Of a DNA stretch of 17,986 nt, positions 1-6,141 are shown piece by piece (the first letter of the stretch is position 1; the number at the start of each line of letters is the position of its first letter). Origin of the DNA: Bacteroidota bacterium (GTDB lineage: Bacteria; Bacteroidota; Bacteroidia; Flavobacteriales_D; Crocinitomicaceae). The DNA lies in the NCBI GenBank assembly GCA_006226555.1, contig SBGS01000061.1:1-17986 (forward strand), written 5' to 3'. The translations under genes were made by a program, and so were the position numbers. The notes under the pieces are model-generated. The model was not told the DNA's origin and did no database searches. It was given only the letters and a program-made list of their open reading frames with translations.

Positions 1-1113
1 GGTTCAGGAGCATTAAATTATTCCTGGGATAATGGCGTTACCGATGGAGTGGCTTTTGTTCAGGGTGTAGGTGTTTCAACATATACAGTAACAGGGATAG
101 ATGCGAACGGTTGTCAAAATACAGACCAAGTTATCGTAACAGTTGGCGCTTTACCAACACCGAATGCTGGACCTGATCAAACGGTGTGTGAAAATACGGC
201 GGTGATATTGAATAGTCAGGGAGGACCTCAGCTGGCATGGACAAATGGGGTACAAAATGGCGTTCCCTTTATTCAGGGCATAGGTACAACAACTTATGTG
301 GTATATGATACAACAGCTATAGGCTGCACAGGATCGGATACGGTTCAAATCACAGTCTTACCCAATCCGGTTGTAACTGCAAACGGAGCTGAGATCTGTT
401 TTGGAGAAGAAGTGACATTGTTTGGACAAGGCGCGGTAATGTACGCATGGAGTGGAGGCATACAGAATGGAATGGCATTTTCACCTCAACAAAGTGGTAT
501 ATATGTCGTTACCGGTATTGGAGCAAACGGATGTTCTGATCAGGATTCCGTATTTGTTCTTGTACATCAAAATCCTTTAGCGGCATTTGATATTTTGAAT
601 GATGATATTTCGACTATTGAACCGATAACAGGCTTTAATAATACAAGTATCGGAGGCAGCACGTACGTATGGAATTTTGGCGACGGAACAGCGAACAGTT
701 CAGAGTTCGAGCCAACGCATGAATTTGCGTCCGAAGAAGGATCAATGTATCAGATCACGCTAACCGTAACATCACCTCATGGTTGTGTTGATGAGTTCAT
801 TCGCTATATCAATATCAAGCAGGATTACAACATATTTGTTCCAAATGCCTTTACACCAGATGGAAATGGAAAGAATGAGATCTTTTTACCTATCCTGGAC
901 GGTTTTGAAGAAGAAGGATATACATTATATGTTTTCAACCGCTGGGGTCAGCTGGTATTCGAATCACACGATCAATATGTGGGGTGGGACGGTACATTTG
1001 CAGGTCAGGATTTCCAAACGCAGGATGGTGTATACAGCTGGAAAGTGATCGCTCGCGTAAAAAACAGCTCAGAACGTAAGCAGTACGTTGGCCATGTTAG
1101 CTTATTGAAATAA
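1..1113 (+). CDS. T9SS type B sorting domain protein with Ig-like and PKD repeats (5' partial)
   Basis: The reading frame is open from base 1, so the N-terminus lies outside the window; 370 residues are visible. By eye it has three Ig-like repeats of about 70 residues (about 1-48, 49-119 and 120-188). Each carries a W-x-x-G-[IV]-x-[ND]-G motif followed by 'GC', and the two complete repeats have a second Cys that could pair with it. A PKD domain follows (about 190-273, core WNFGDGT, ending near TVTSPHGC). The last 95 residues are a gliding-motility/T9SS type B C-terminal domain: FVPNAFTPDGNG at 279-290, then YTLYVFNRWGQLVF and a VGWDGT motif. Proteins of this class cross the outer membrane through the type IX secretion system and are held at the cell surface; type B cargo usually needs a PorP/SprF-type partner. 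No such partner lies downstream. The internal GTG at 49 is not a start, only an in-frame codon. The natural ligand cannot be inferred. Confidence 0.92.
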   Translation, partial: GSGALNYSWDNGVTDGVAFVQGVGVSTYTVTGIDANGCQNTDQVIVTVGALPTPNAGPDQTVCENTAVILNSQGGPQLAWTNGVQNGVPFIQGIGTTTYVVYDTTAIGCTGSDTVQITVLPNPVVTANGAEICFGEEVTLFGQGAVMYAWSGGIQNGMAFSPQQSGIYVVTGIGANGCSDQDSVFVLVHQNPLAAFDILNDDISTIEPITGFNNTSIGGSTYVWNFGDGTANSSEFEPTHEFASEEGSMYQITLTVTSPHGCVDEFIRYINIKQDYNIFVPNAFTPDGNGKNEIFLPILDGFEEEGYTLYVFNRWGQLVFESHDQYVGWDGTFAGQDFQTQDGVYSWKVIARVKNSSERKQYVGHVSLLK

Positions 1114-1130
1114 CACCTAAACCCAATAAC

Positions 1131-1163
1131 GAAAAGCTCCTGCCGAAAGGTGGGAGTTTTTTC
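1131..1163. terminator. Rho-independent terminator, probably bidirectional
   Basis: An 8-bp stem (1137-1144 with 1149-1156, two G-T pairs when read as RNA) closes a GAAA tetraloop and is followed by six T on the + strand. The A-run at 1132-1135 extends the stem and gives a T-run on the minus strand. It ends the T9SS gene (stop at 1113) and sits just 3' of the minus-strand lipoprotein gene (stop at 1177), so it can serve both convergent transcripts. Confidence 0.85.
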
Positions 1164-1176
1164 TTGATCACCTTTT

Positions 1177-1734
1177 TTAATTCGTTTTGATCTTACTGAT
1201 CGAATTGATTACAATAATGACAACGCCCACGAAAATAGCGATCAATATCCCGACAACAGCACCTGAAGAAGTGTAGATGGAATCATCAATTTCTTCCAAT
1301 CCAACAATTTCATTCTCATGAATTCCTTTTGTTTGAAAGCTTTTTGATCCATCCCAGTCAATTATAGTCAGGTGTACCTGATTTATACTATTATAACTTA
1401 CTGTTGCAGGTGTACTGGTCCTACATTCCTCACAAGAATTCTTTAATTGTTCATAGTAGACAAGTTTAGTACTCAAGGAATCCGGAACAAAGTAACTGGC
1501 GTAGATGATAGAGTCTTTAATGTTCGGTTTTATAGCCTGAAATAGAGCTAAAGGATCTCCTACTGAATCTAGGGTATGCACAAAAAAGGTATACGGATCT
1601 TCAGTTTGGTTAATTCTTTCTTGGAGAAAACTCGACCTGTCCACAGAACGAAGGTTTATCTTATTGTAGGTCACAACACTCCCACAGCTCTGTAGGAGCA
1701 GTAAACTGATTGTGGAGAAAAAGAACCATTTCAT
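1177..1734 (-). CDS. Uncharacterised lipoprotein with C-terminal membrane helix, paralogue A
   Basis: This 185-residue protein is not recognised as a known family. The N-terminus is a lipoprotein signal peptide (MKW..., LLLLQSC, lipidated Cys17). A soluble part of about 130 residues follows, then a strongly hydrophobic helix at about 157-178 and a short basic tail. It is a clear paralogue of the next gene upstream (1752-2303). They share the PY-x-x-FVHT segment, an IKDS-x-IYA segment, NQ-[VI]-HLTI-x-D and G-x-HENEIV-x-LE-x-I, plus the same overall architecture. The two genes are 17 bp apart and probably co-transcribed, with this one second. A lipid anchor at one end and a transmembrane helix at the other is unusual: the product could be tethered at both ends, or either element could be mispredicted. 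The ATG start gives a well-formed signal peptide. Confidence 0.8.
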   Translation of the reverse strand: MKWFFFSTISLLLLQSCGSVVTYNKINLRSVDRSSFLQERINQTEDPYTFFVHTLDSVGDPLALFQAIKPNIKDSIIYASYFVPDSLSTKLVYYEQLKNSCEECRTSTPATVSYNSINQVHLTIIDWDGSKSFQTKGIHENEIVGLEEIDDSIYTSSGAVVGILIAIFVGVVIIVINSISKIKTN

Positions 1735-1751
1735 GGACTAACAAATTCAGA

Positions 1752-2303
1752 TTAAGATAAAAAGTTAGATTTATAGTAGAGAAAGAGTATCAAATTTTCC
1801 AGCAAAAACAATATACCAATGATAGCATAAAGCCATCTTTCATCGGTTCTACTTATCTTTTCCAGATGTACAATTTCATTTTCATGAAAGCCATTTGGTC
1901 GCAGAGATGAACTTTGAACAGTGTCTAAAATGGTAAGGTGTATTTGATTTAGTTGCTCATGATTTTCGCGAGCTTTGTAGTGTGTTTTACTTATACTATC
2001 AATAGATTTTTGTTTTAGTATAGCATAATATCTTAGCGTTACAGTTGATGTGTCCGCCGTATTATACATGGCATAAATAAGGGAATCTTTTATAACTGGA
2101 GCTACAGCCTTATAAGTTTGCAACACCGAGCCTGCTGTGTCTATTGTATGGACAAAAAGTACATAAGGATTATGTTTCTTCTTCAGTTTTTTGTTTATGT
2201 ACTCGTTGCTTTCAACCTTATTGAGGTTAATTTGCTTATAACAGAGAACGTTGCAACTCTGTAATAGGAGTATACTAAGTATTATAACATAAGACCATTT
2301 CAT
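1752..2303 (-). CDS. Uncharacterised lipoprotein with C-terminal membrane helix, paralogue B
   Basis: This 183-residue protein is the paralogue and likely operon leader of the gene at 1177-1734. The signal peptide is MKWSYVIILSILLLQSC with the lipobox Cys at residue 17, the same position as in paralogue A. The middle carries the shared blocks NPYVLFVHT, IKDSLIYAMY, LNQIHLTILD and GFHENEIVHLEKI. It is richer in Lys than A near residues 38-45 (KKLKKKHN) and ends in a hydrophobic helix at about 158-177 plus a few residues. HENEIV is strictly kept in both copies and is the best candidate functional motif. No enzyme motif is evident. The gene is noticeably AT-rich compared with the enzymes further right. 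It is transcribed divergently from the membrane protein at 2450. Confidence 0.8.
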   Translation of the reverse strand: MKWSYVIILSILLLQSCNVLCYKQINLNKVESNEYINKKLKKKHNPYVLFVHTIDTAGSVLQTYKAVAPVIKDSLIYAMYNTADTSTVTLRYYAILKQKSIDSISKTHYKARENHEQLNQIHLTILDTVQSSSLRPNGFHENEIVHLEKISRTDERWLYAIIGILFLLENLILFLYYKSNFLS

Positions 2304-2410
2304 AATCTACCTAACTATACGTATAGCCAAAATATGGACATATTGAATTCTTATCCAGAACAGTCGTCAAGATATATGCTGATAAAAATCATGTATTTCG
2401 TTAAGTAATA

Positions 2411-2422
2411 TTTCATACTTTG
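2411..2422 (+). promoter_or_regulatory. Possible -7 promoter element
   Basis: A TACTTTG sequence about 28 bp upstream of the ATG at 2450 resembles the Bacteroidota -7 consensus TAnnTTTG, but is one base short. A good -33 TTG is not visible at the usual distance; TTCG at 2397-2400 is the nearest. It is weak and offered only as a candidate. Confidence 0.22.
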
Positions 2423-2449
2423 TAGATTGAAATCTTTTACTACTGCATA

Positions 2450-2956
2450 ATGATGCTATCCTTTTGGTACGGTTTGATCTTGTTTATTAGCTGCGGAATA
2501 TTGATAATATTTTTATTTTCATTCATTGCGAAAAAACTGAACAGGAATGCTGGTTTAGCTGGGATACTTGGGTTTTTTACAGGAGTTGGATTTGTTTTTC
2601 TTATGTTATTCACAGCAGGAAGATTTTATGTCGTTACCGGTGATGCTGAATTTGAGGACTATCTGGTCTATTGCACTCCTTCGTATAAACTTGCTTCAGG
2701 GAATGAATTGGAACTTGATTTTCCTGCTATGACTTCTATGGTGCTCAATGACTGGGATAGTACTGTTGTGGTGGAATATGTTATTTATGGAGGTTATGGC
2801 TTCGGTGGCGATACAGATTTTATCAAGTCAGGTGAATTCAAATTATTCGATGAAAGCAGAATATTTTACTTCTATGATGATGGTCCGCCGGATGAGATCA
2901 GCGTTAAAACAGACGCGAAGGAAGTTACACGCCTGTGGTTAAGAAATAAAAGATAA
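2450..2956 (+). CDS. Uncharacterised two-helix membrane protein
   Basis: This 168-residue protein has two N-terminal hydrophobic helices (about 5-27 and 36-57) joined by a short basic loop containing AKKLNRN. A predicted extracytoplasmic domain of about 105 residues follows, rich in aromatic and acidic residues and with a Gly/Tyr-rich turn near residues 113-120. The basic loop between the helices suggests, by the positive-inside rule, that both termini face the periplasm. No family or catalytic motif is recognised. The start is either of two adjacent ATGs. It stands alone, divergent from the lipoprotein pair and convergent with the lipoprotein gene ending at 2981, with only 24 bp and no obvious terminator between the stops. 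A hypothetical protein is the most that can be said. Confidence 0.75.
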   Translation: MMLSFWYGLILFISCGILIIFLFSFIAKKLNRNAGLAGILGFFTGVGFVFLMLFTAGRFYVVTGDAEFEDYLVYCTPSYKLASGNELELDFPAMTSMVLNDWDSTVVVEYVIYGGYGFGGDTDFIKSGEFKLFDESRIFYFYDDGPPDEISVKTDAKEVTRLWLRNKR

Positions 2957-2980
2957 TGATTGGTTAGTTTTGGGCAGATC

Positions 2981-3607
2981 CTATCTCTTAAACCATCCCG
3001 TTAATGTTGCGTTTTCTATGAGAATAGAATCTGTTTGTCCCGTATTATATAAATAGCAAGAGAACTCACAAGAGAATTTTGAATAGTCACCTGAGTTATC
3101 CGATTCGTTAGAGATAAAAGTGAATTCAACACTCTGAGGATTTGGACTTGTGGGGCTACTAACCCATGTCCCACCATTGAAATCCGTAAAAATCGCTTCA
3201 AATCCCGATAGCGCATCGATGGTGTAGGACGGCAAGGTGTCTGAAAAATGAAAACTATTGAAAGCACTGAGTGTCGGCGAAGTGTTACCATTACCAGAAT
3301 CCCAAAACAAACCACCATGTCTCACCTCTATTGCTGTAGGTGTTTGATCGGACTGCATTTTGAATGAATAAACCGATTCTACAGTCGTCATATTGATGTA
3401 ATCAGAGTTTAGCGCTGTGTAGCCATAAAATCCAAGAACATTGGGTGTCAATTCGATGTCGGTTCCATTTACAGTCCCAAAAAAATGACAATTTAAATCA
3501 ACGACAGGAACCGGTACGCCGCCATTGTCTATAATGATCGGTTCAGGATTGTCTTTTTTACAGGAAAACATCAGAAGCAAAGACGATAATACCAAATAGA
3601 CTCTCAT
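2981..3607 (-). CDS. Uncharacterised secreted lipoprotein
   Basis: The chosen ATG at 3607 gives a 208-residue protein beginning MRVYLVLSSLLLMFSC, with the lipid-attachment Cys at 16 followed by KKD, a typical Bacteroidota outer-membrane lipoprotein export signal. A longer reading from a TTG at 3634 would put nine extra polar residues before the signal peptide and is rejected. After the Cys comes a Pro/Ile/Gly-rich linker (to about residue 40). The rest is beta-rich and Ser/Thr-rich, with a repeated S-F-x-F/E-F-T-F strand pattern. The C-terminus (LTGWFKR) is not a T9SS sorting domain. No catalytic motif or named family is recognised. Neighbours give no functional clue beyond belonging to the same cluster of small envelope genes. 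Confidence 0.78.
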   Translation of the reverse strand: MRVYLVLSSLLLMFSCKKDNPEPIIIDNGGVPVPVVDLNCHFFGTVNGTDIELTPNVLGFYGYTALNSDYINMTTVESVYSFKMQSDQTPTAIEVRHGGLFWDSGNGNTSPTLSAFNSFHFSDTLPSYTIDALSGFEAIFTDFNGGTWVSSPTSPNPQSVEFTFISNESDNSGDYSKFSCEFSCYLYNTGQTDSILIENATLTGWFKR

Positions 3608-3722
3608 ATAAGTTTGATTTAAACCAATGTACAATATTCGGTTTTCATGAAGAATGACATTTATCAGTTATTCTCATTCGTTACTTATTGGAGAATTTTA
3701 GTTCAAAAAGAAAGGAAGAACC

Positions 3723-4127
3723 ATGAAAGCACTTACTATAACCATTCTGTTCATGATTAAACTAACGAACAGCTTTGCACAAACTAAAGAATTGAAGATC
3801 ACAAAAGGTAAGTGGCATTTTTGTGTAGTAGATACTCTGGTTCAACCTTATGTTTGCAATGCAACACAACAAACCACGTACAAATTTCGGAGCTCCGGAA
3901 AATATGTTGAAAAGGGGGTCGATATGATTCTTTTTGGGAAGACAATTCATAAAATTAAGGGGAGTTGGAAGTTAAATGGTAACCAATTGGAAATAAGAGC
4001 CGACGAAGTCAAGACCGTAATGTTTGGTCCAAAAGTTTTAGAGCTCTTCATTCAGGATCAAAACACCTTTTATTCTCCGCAACAGGATTGGAAAACTGTG
4101 TATTGGCTCTTTCAAAGAGACGAATGA
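3723..4127 (+). CDS. Secreted lipocalin-like hypothetical protein
   Basis: This 134-residue protein has a cleavable Sec signal peptide (about residues 1-20, cleavage after NSFA before Q). The mature part of about 114 residues begins near K-x-T-KGKWHF and later has KGSWKLNGNQLEI. The repeated G-x-W followed by short strands is the pattern of small lipocalin-like (beta-barrel) proteins common in Bacteroidota; the assignment is by pattern only. Two Cys (about 33 and 45) could form a disulfide bond in the periplasm. The ligand is unknown. Upstream, AAAGGAAGAA at 3711-3720 is an SD-like purine tract just before the ATG, uncommon in this phylum. The gene is followed 70 bp later by an independent promoter for the next gene. 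Confidence 0.72.
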   Translation: MKALTITILFMIKLTNSFAQTKELKITKGKWHFCVVDTLVQPYVCNATQQTTYKFRSSGKYVEKGVDMILFGKTIHKIKGSWKLNGNQLEIRADEVKTVMFGPKVLELFIQDQNTFYSPQQDWKTVYWLFQRDE

Positions 4128-4141
4128 TCTATTCTTGAGGA

Positions 4142-4173
4142 TTTGGTATTCTTGCTTCACAGTGTTACATTCG
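4142..4173 (+). promoter_or_regulatory. Candidate promoter for the STAS-like gene
   Basis: TTTG at 4142-4145 and TACATTCG at 4166-4173 are 20 bp apart. They match the Bacteroidota -33/-7 arrangement (TTTG, about 19 bp, TAnnTTTG) with one mismatch in the -7 box. A transcript starting near 4179 would give a leader of about 18 bp before the ATG at 4198. Confidence 0.42.
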
Positions 4174-4197
4174 TAAGGATCGTAACCATTATTTCCC

Positions 4198-4572
4198 ATG
4201 AAGCAAGTGCTACATGATAAGTTCACCATTACCCTGGTGAAAGATAATTTCCTCATTCTTGAAATACACGAGGAGCAGGTTATTGATGCGCAAGCTATCC
4301 GCTTGATCTATGAAGGATATGAAGAGCTGGTCGGTGATAACGAATACGTTGTAGCTGTATATGGAAATGCCTTCTCATCCATGAACGATGAAGCAAGAAA
4401 GATCGCAGCCACGGAATATTATTCTGAAAAGCGCAAGAAAGTTGCATTTATTTCCGACAACCTTGCTCACATTTTGATCGTAAGGTTTTACATTCTTTTT
4501 AACAAACCGCGTATACCGGTTAGGATATTCCGAAATCAGGAGAGTGCGTATGAATGGTTGGAAGCAGAATAG
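4198..4572 (+). CDS. STAS/SpoIIAA-like domain protein
   Basis: This soluble 124-residue protein has alternating strands and helices: FTITLVKDNFLILEI, then a helix containing DAQAIRLIYEGYEEL, a central strand YVVAVYGNAFSSM, a helix with EARKIAATEYYSE, strand KKVAFISDN, a hydrophobic helix HILIVRFYILFNKP, a final strand VRIFRN and the helix SAYEWLE. This order matches the SpoIIAA-like/STAS fold proteins widespread in Bacteroidota, where the closing 'F-x-x-x-x-x-A-x-x-WL' segment is usual. Such domains often act as protein-interaction or regulatory modules, but the partner is unknown. There is no transmembrane segment. It is convergent with ctlX (stop codons 8 bp apart), and an independent promoter lies just upstream. 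Confidence is high that it is a gene and moderate for the fold. Confidence 0.72.
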   Translation: MKQVLHDKFTITLVKDNFLILEIHEEQVIDAQAIRLIYEGYEELVGDNEYVVAVYGNAFSSMNDEARKIAATEYYSEKRKKVAFISDNLAHILIVRFYILFNKPRIPVRIFRNQESAYEWLEAE

Positions 4573-4580
4573 TTGTTTTT

Positions 4581-5471
4581 TTAGTAGATCTCCGCGACCA
4601 TACATCTTACACTTCCTCCGCCAATGCGTTCTATCGTTGGGATCGGTATCGGCAGTATTACGTCATTATATTCCGATAATGAAGCGATTTGTTCCTTGTC
4701 GAGAGAACGATGGGCATTTTCGGATAACAATAGGACTCGTTTTCCACCGCGTGAGATAACCTGAAGCATATTTCCTGCAAAGTGCTCCATTACCTGATTT
4801 GAAGTGAGCTCGATCAATACTTTTCCTGAACGTTTCACTTGTTCTTTAAACAAGTTACGATCTGATTCCGGAATGAGATCCGTTCCAGCACAGATGTAGT
4901 CTTTTCCGATGTGCATCACAACATTAGTGTGGTAGATCGCTTTGCCGGAAGGGGAGAAGGCATCAAAAACACACGTATCGTAATTTAGTTTATCAGCTAC
5001 CTCTTGCAACAAGCCCTCATGGGTGCGCTCTGAACGTGAGGCATAAATACATTTTGCTTCTCGATCCAATATCAGACTTCCAGTACCTTCCAGGAAGATG
5101 CGGTGTTCGCTGTGATGTTCTAAAGGTATGTGCGTATAGCTCCCTAGAGAGCGAATATATTCTGAATTTAGCTCTGTTCTTCTATTGGTTGCGAGCATGG
5201 GATAGGTAAAAAGGAATCCTTCCGGATGAGTTGAAAACCAGTTGTTAGGAAATAAGGCATCGGGACTCGACGTACTAGGTTCTTCTTCGTCCATGATGAT
5301 AAGATCAAGGTCATTTTTTCGCAACAATTCTAACATATTCTGAAATTCAGCCTGAGCTGCTTTTAGTTCGTTATCCGAGGCTTGTGAAAATACGTTTTGC
5401 TGGAATTCATTATCTCCGGCAGTCTCTTCATTGAATCCAAAATAATGTGGGTAGCGCAACAGCAATTTCAT
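4581..5471 (-). CDS. ctlX: Citrulline-utilization hydrolase CtlX-type amidinotransferase-fold enzyme
   Basis: This is a guanidino-group modifying enzyme (GME/pentein superfamily) related to CtlX and dimethylargininase, cytoplasmic and expected to act on citrulline, arginine or methylated arginine. From the ATG at 5471 it is 296 residues. Visible motifs are N-terminal HYFGFNEETA (9-18), FPNNWFSTH (74-82), EGTGS (128-132), the catalytic His in YHTNVV (His181) and the nucleophile Cys in GGGSVRCM (Cys290). All are intact and the length is normal. A longer reading from a TTG at 5489 adds six residues, but that TTG overlaps a good -7 promoter box, so the ATG is preferred. In many Bacteroidota ctlX sits near rocD or other arginine genes; none is present here, so the substrate is not settled by context. 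Confidence 0.85.
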   Translation of the reverse strand: MKLLLRYPHYFGFNEETAGDNEFQQNVFSQASDNELKAAQAEFQNMLELLRKNDLDLIIMDEEEPSTSSPDALFPNNWFSTHPEGFLFTYPMLATNRRTELNSEYIRSLGSYTHIPLEHHSEHRIFLEGTGSLILDREAKCIYASRSERTHEGLLQEVADKLNYDTCVFDAFSPSGKAIYHTNVVMHIGKDYICAGTDLIPESDRNLFKEQVKRSGKVLIELTSNQVMEHFAGNMLQVISRGGKRVLLLSENAHRSLDKEQIASLSEYNDVILPIPIPTIERIGGGSVRCMVAEIY

Positions 5472-5486
5472 TTCTGATCTTTTTGT

Positions 5487-5494
5487 CAAAGTTA
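5487..5494 (-). promoter_or_regulatory. -7 element of the ctlX promoter
   Basis: Read on the minus strand this is TAACTTTG, an exact match to the Bacteroidota -7 consensus TAnnTTTG, ending 15 bp before the ATG at 5471. No clear -33 TTTG is found at about 19 bp; a TTTTG lies only 11 bp upstream. Transcription would start near 5480, which excludes the TTG at 5489 as translation start. Confidence 0.45.
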
Positions 5495-5517
5495 TTATCT
5501 TACGTCAAAATAATTAT

Positions 5518-5646
5518 ATGATACAGGGAGCAATTATCGGAGCAGTGATCGGTGTTATCGTAGTGCTGATCCAGAACAAGAACAAGAAAGCGAAACAGAA
5601 TTCAGATATTTTAGACAATACGACCAACGACGAAAACGAAAAATAA
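5518..5646 (+). CDS. 42-residue single-pass membrane micropeptide
   Basis: A small open reading frame runs from ATG 5518 to TAA 5644-5646 (42 residues). Residues 2-18 are a Gly/Ile/Val-rich helix (IQGAIIGAVIGVIVVLI), with GxxxG-like small-residue spacing that could pack against another helix. A very basic stretch (NKNKKAK) follows, then an acidic/Asn tail ending NDENEK. The positive-inside rule puts the charged tail in the cytoplasm. The stop is directly followed by the ATG of the TPR gene (TAAATG), so the two are almost certainly co-transcribed and translationally coupled. It may anchor or recruit the TPR protein to the membrane; that is inference. The coupling and the membrane/basic/acidic layout argue that it is real despite its size. 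Confidence 0.65.
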   Translation: MIQGAIIGAVIGVIVVLIQNKNKKAKQNSDILDNTTNDENEK

Positions 5647-6141
5647 ATGAGCAATCGTTTCAGACTGGAGGAGCTTTTTCATCAGGCAGACCTCGATATT
5701 AAGGATGGGTATTACGACTCTGCATTTCGAAAATTAGAAGAGATTCTTGTGGAAGATCCACTTTTCGGAAAAGCATACAACCACATGGGATGGATGTACG
5801 AGACGAAATTAAAGGACTACAGTAAAGCGGAGGAGTGCTATCGAAAAGCATTGGATGCTGATCCCAGTTATCCATCCATTTACACCAACTACAGTATATT
5901 ATTATCAACACTTGGCAAGTATGACGAGCTTAAATTATTGCTAGATAGAGCCTTGACGGTTCCCGGTGTGGATAAAGCAAATGTTTATAACGAATACGGT
6001 ATCATGTATGAGCAGCTAGGTCAGTATGACACTGCGATTGATCATTACCGCAAATGCGGAGAATTAACGCTCAGTAAGGATACACTGAATCGCGCGATGG
6101 ATTCGATCGATCGTTGTCGTACGAAAATGACCCTCAGGTAG
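5647..6141 (+). CDS. Tetratricopeptide-repeat protein
   Basis: This 164-residue cytoplasmic protein is built almost wholly of TPR helices. One repeat spans about 17-50 (YYDSAFRKLEEILVEDP). A second, about 51-87, holds KAYNHMGWMYE, YSKAEECYRKALDADPSY. A degenerate one covers about 88-118 (YTNYSILLSTLGKYDEL), and a fourth about 122-155 (NVYNEYGIMYEQLGQYDTAIDHYRK). No signal peptide, membrane helix or extra domain is present, so it is a pure scaffold or adaptor. It follows the 42-residue membrane peptide with no gap (TAAATG). Its stop TAG overlaps the 3' end of the opposite-strand desaturase gene by 8 bp. The partner protein is unknown; the micropeptide is the nearest candidate. Confidence 0.88.
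   Translation: MSNRFRLEELFHQADLDIKDGYYDSAFRKLEEILVEDPLFGKAYNHMGWMYETKLKDYSKAEECYRKALDADPSYPSIYTNYSILLSTLGKYDELKLLLDRALTVPGVDKANVYNEYGIMYEQLGQYDTAIDHYRKCGELTLSKDTLNRAMDSIDRCRTKMTLR

Noticed and set aside
49..51. GTG at 49 as the start of the T9SS protein
   Set aside because: The frame is open back to base 1 and completes an Ig-like repeat, so the gene is truncated by the window edge.
1..1113. DNA repeats in the T9SS gene as a CRISPR or mobile repeat
   Set aside because: The similarity is at protein level in Ig-like repeats with codon-wise divergence; spacing and drift do not fit CRISPR.
3608..3634. TTG at 3634 as the start of the lipoprotein gene
   Set aside because: It would place nine polar residues ahead of an otherwise perfect lipoprotein signal peptide starting at the ATG 3607.
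5699..5911. Minus-strand open frame opposite the TPR gene
   Set aside because: Its product has no signal peptide, domain or sensible start context, and the TPR pattern on the other strand fully explains the conservation.
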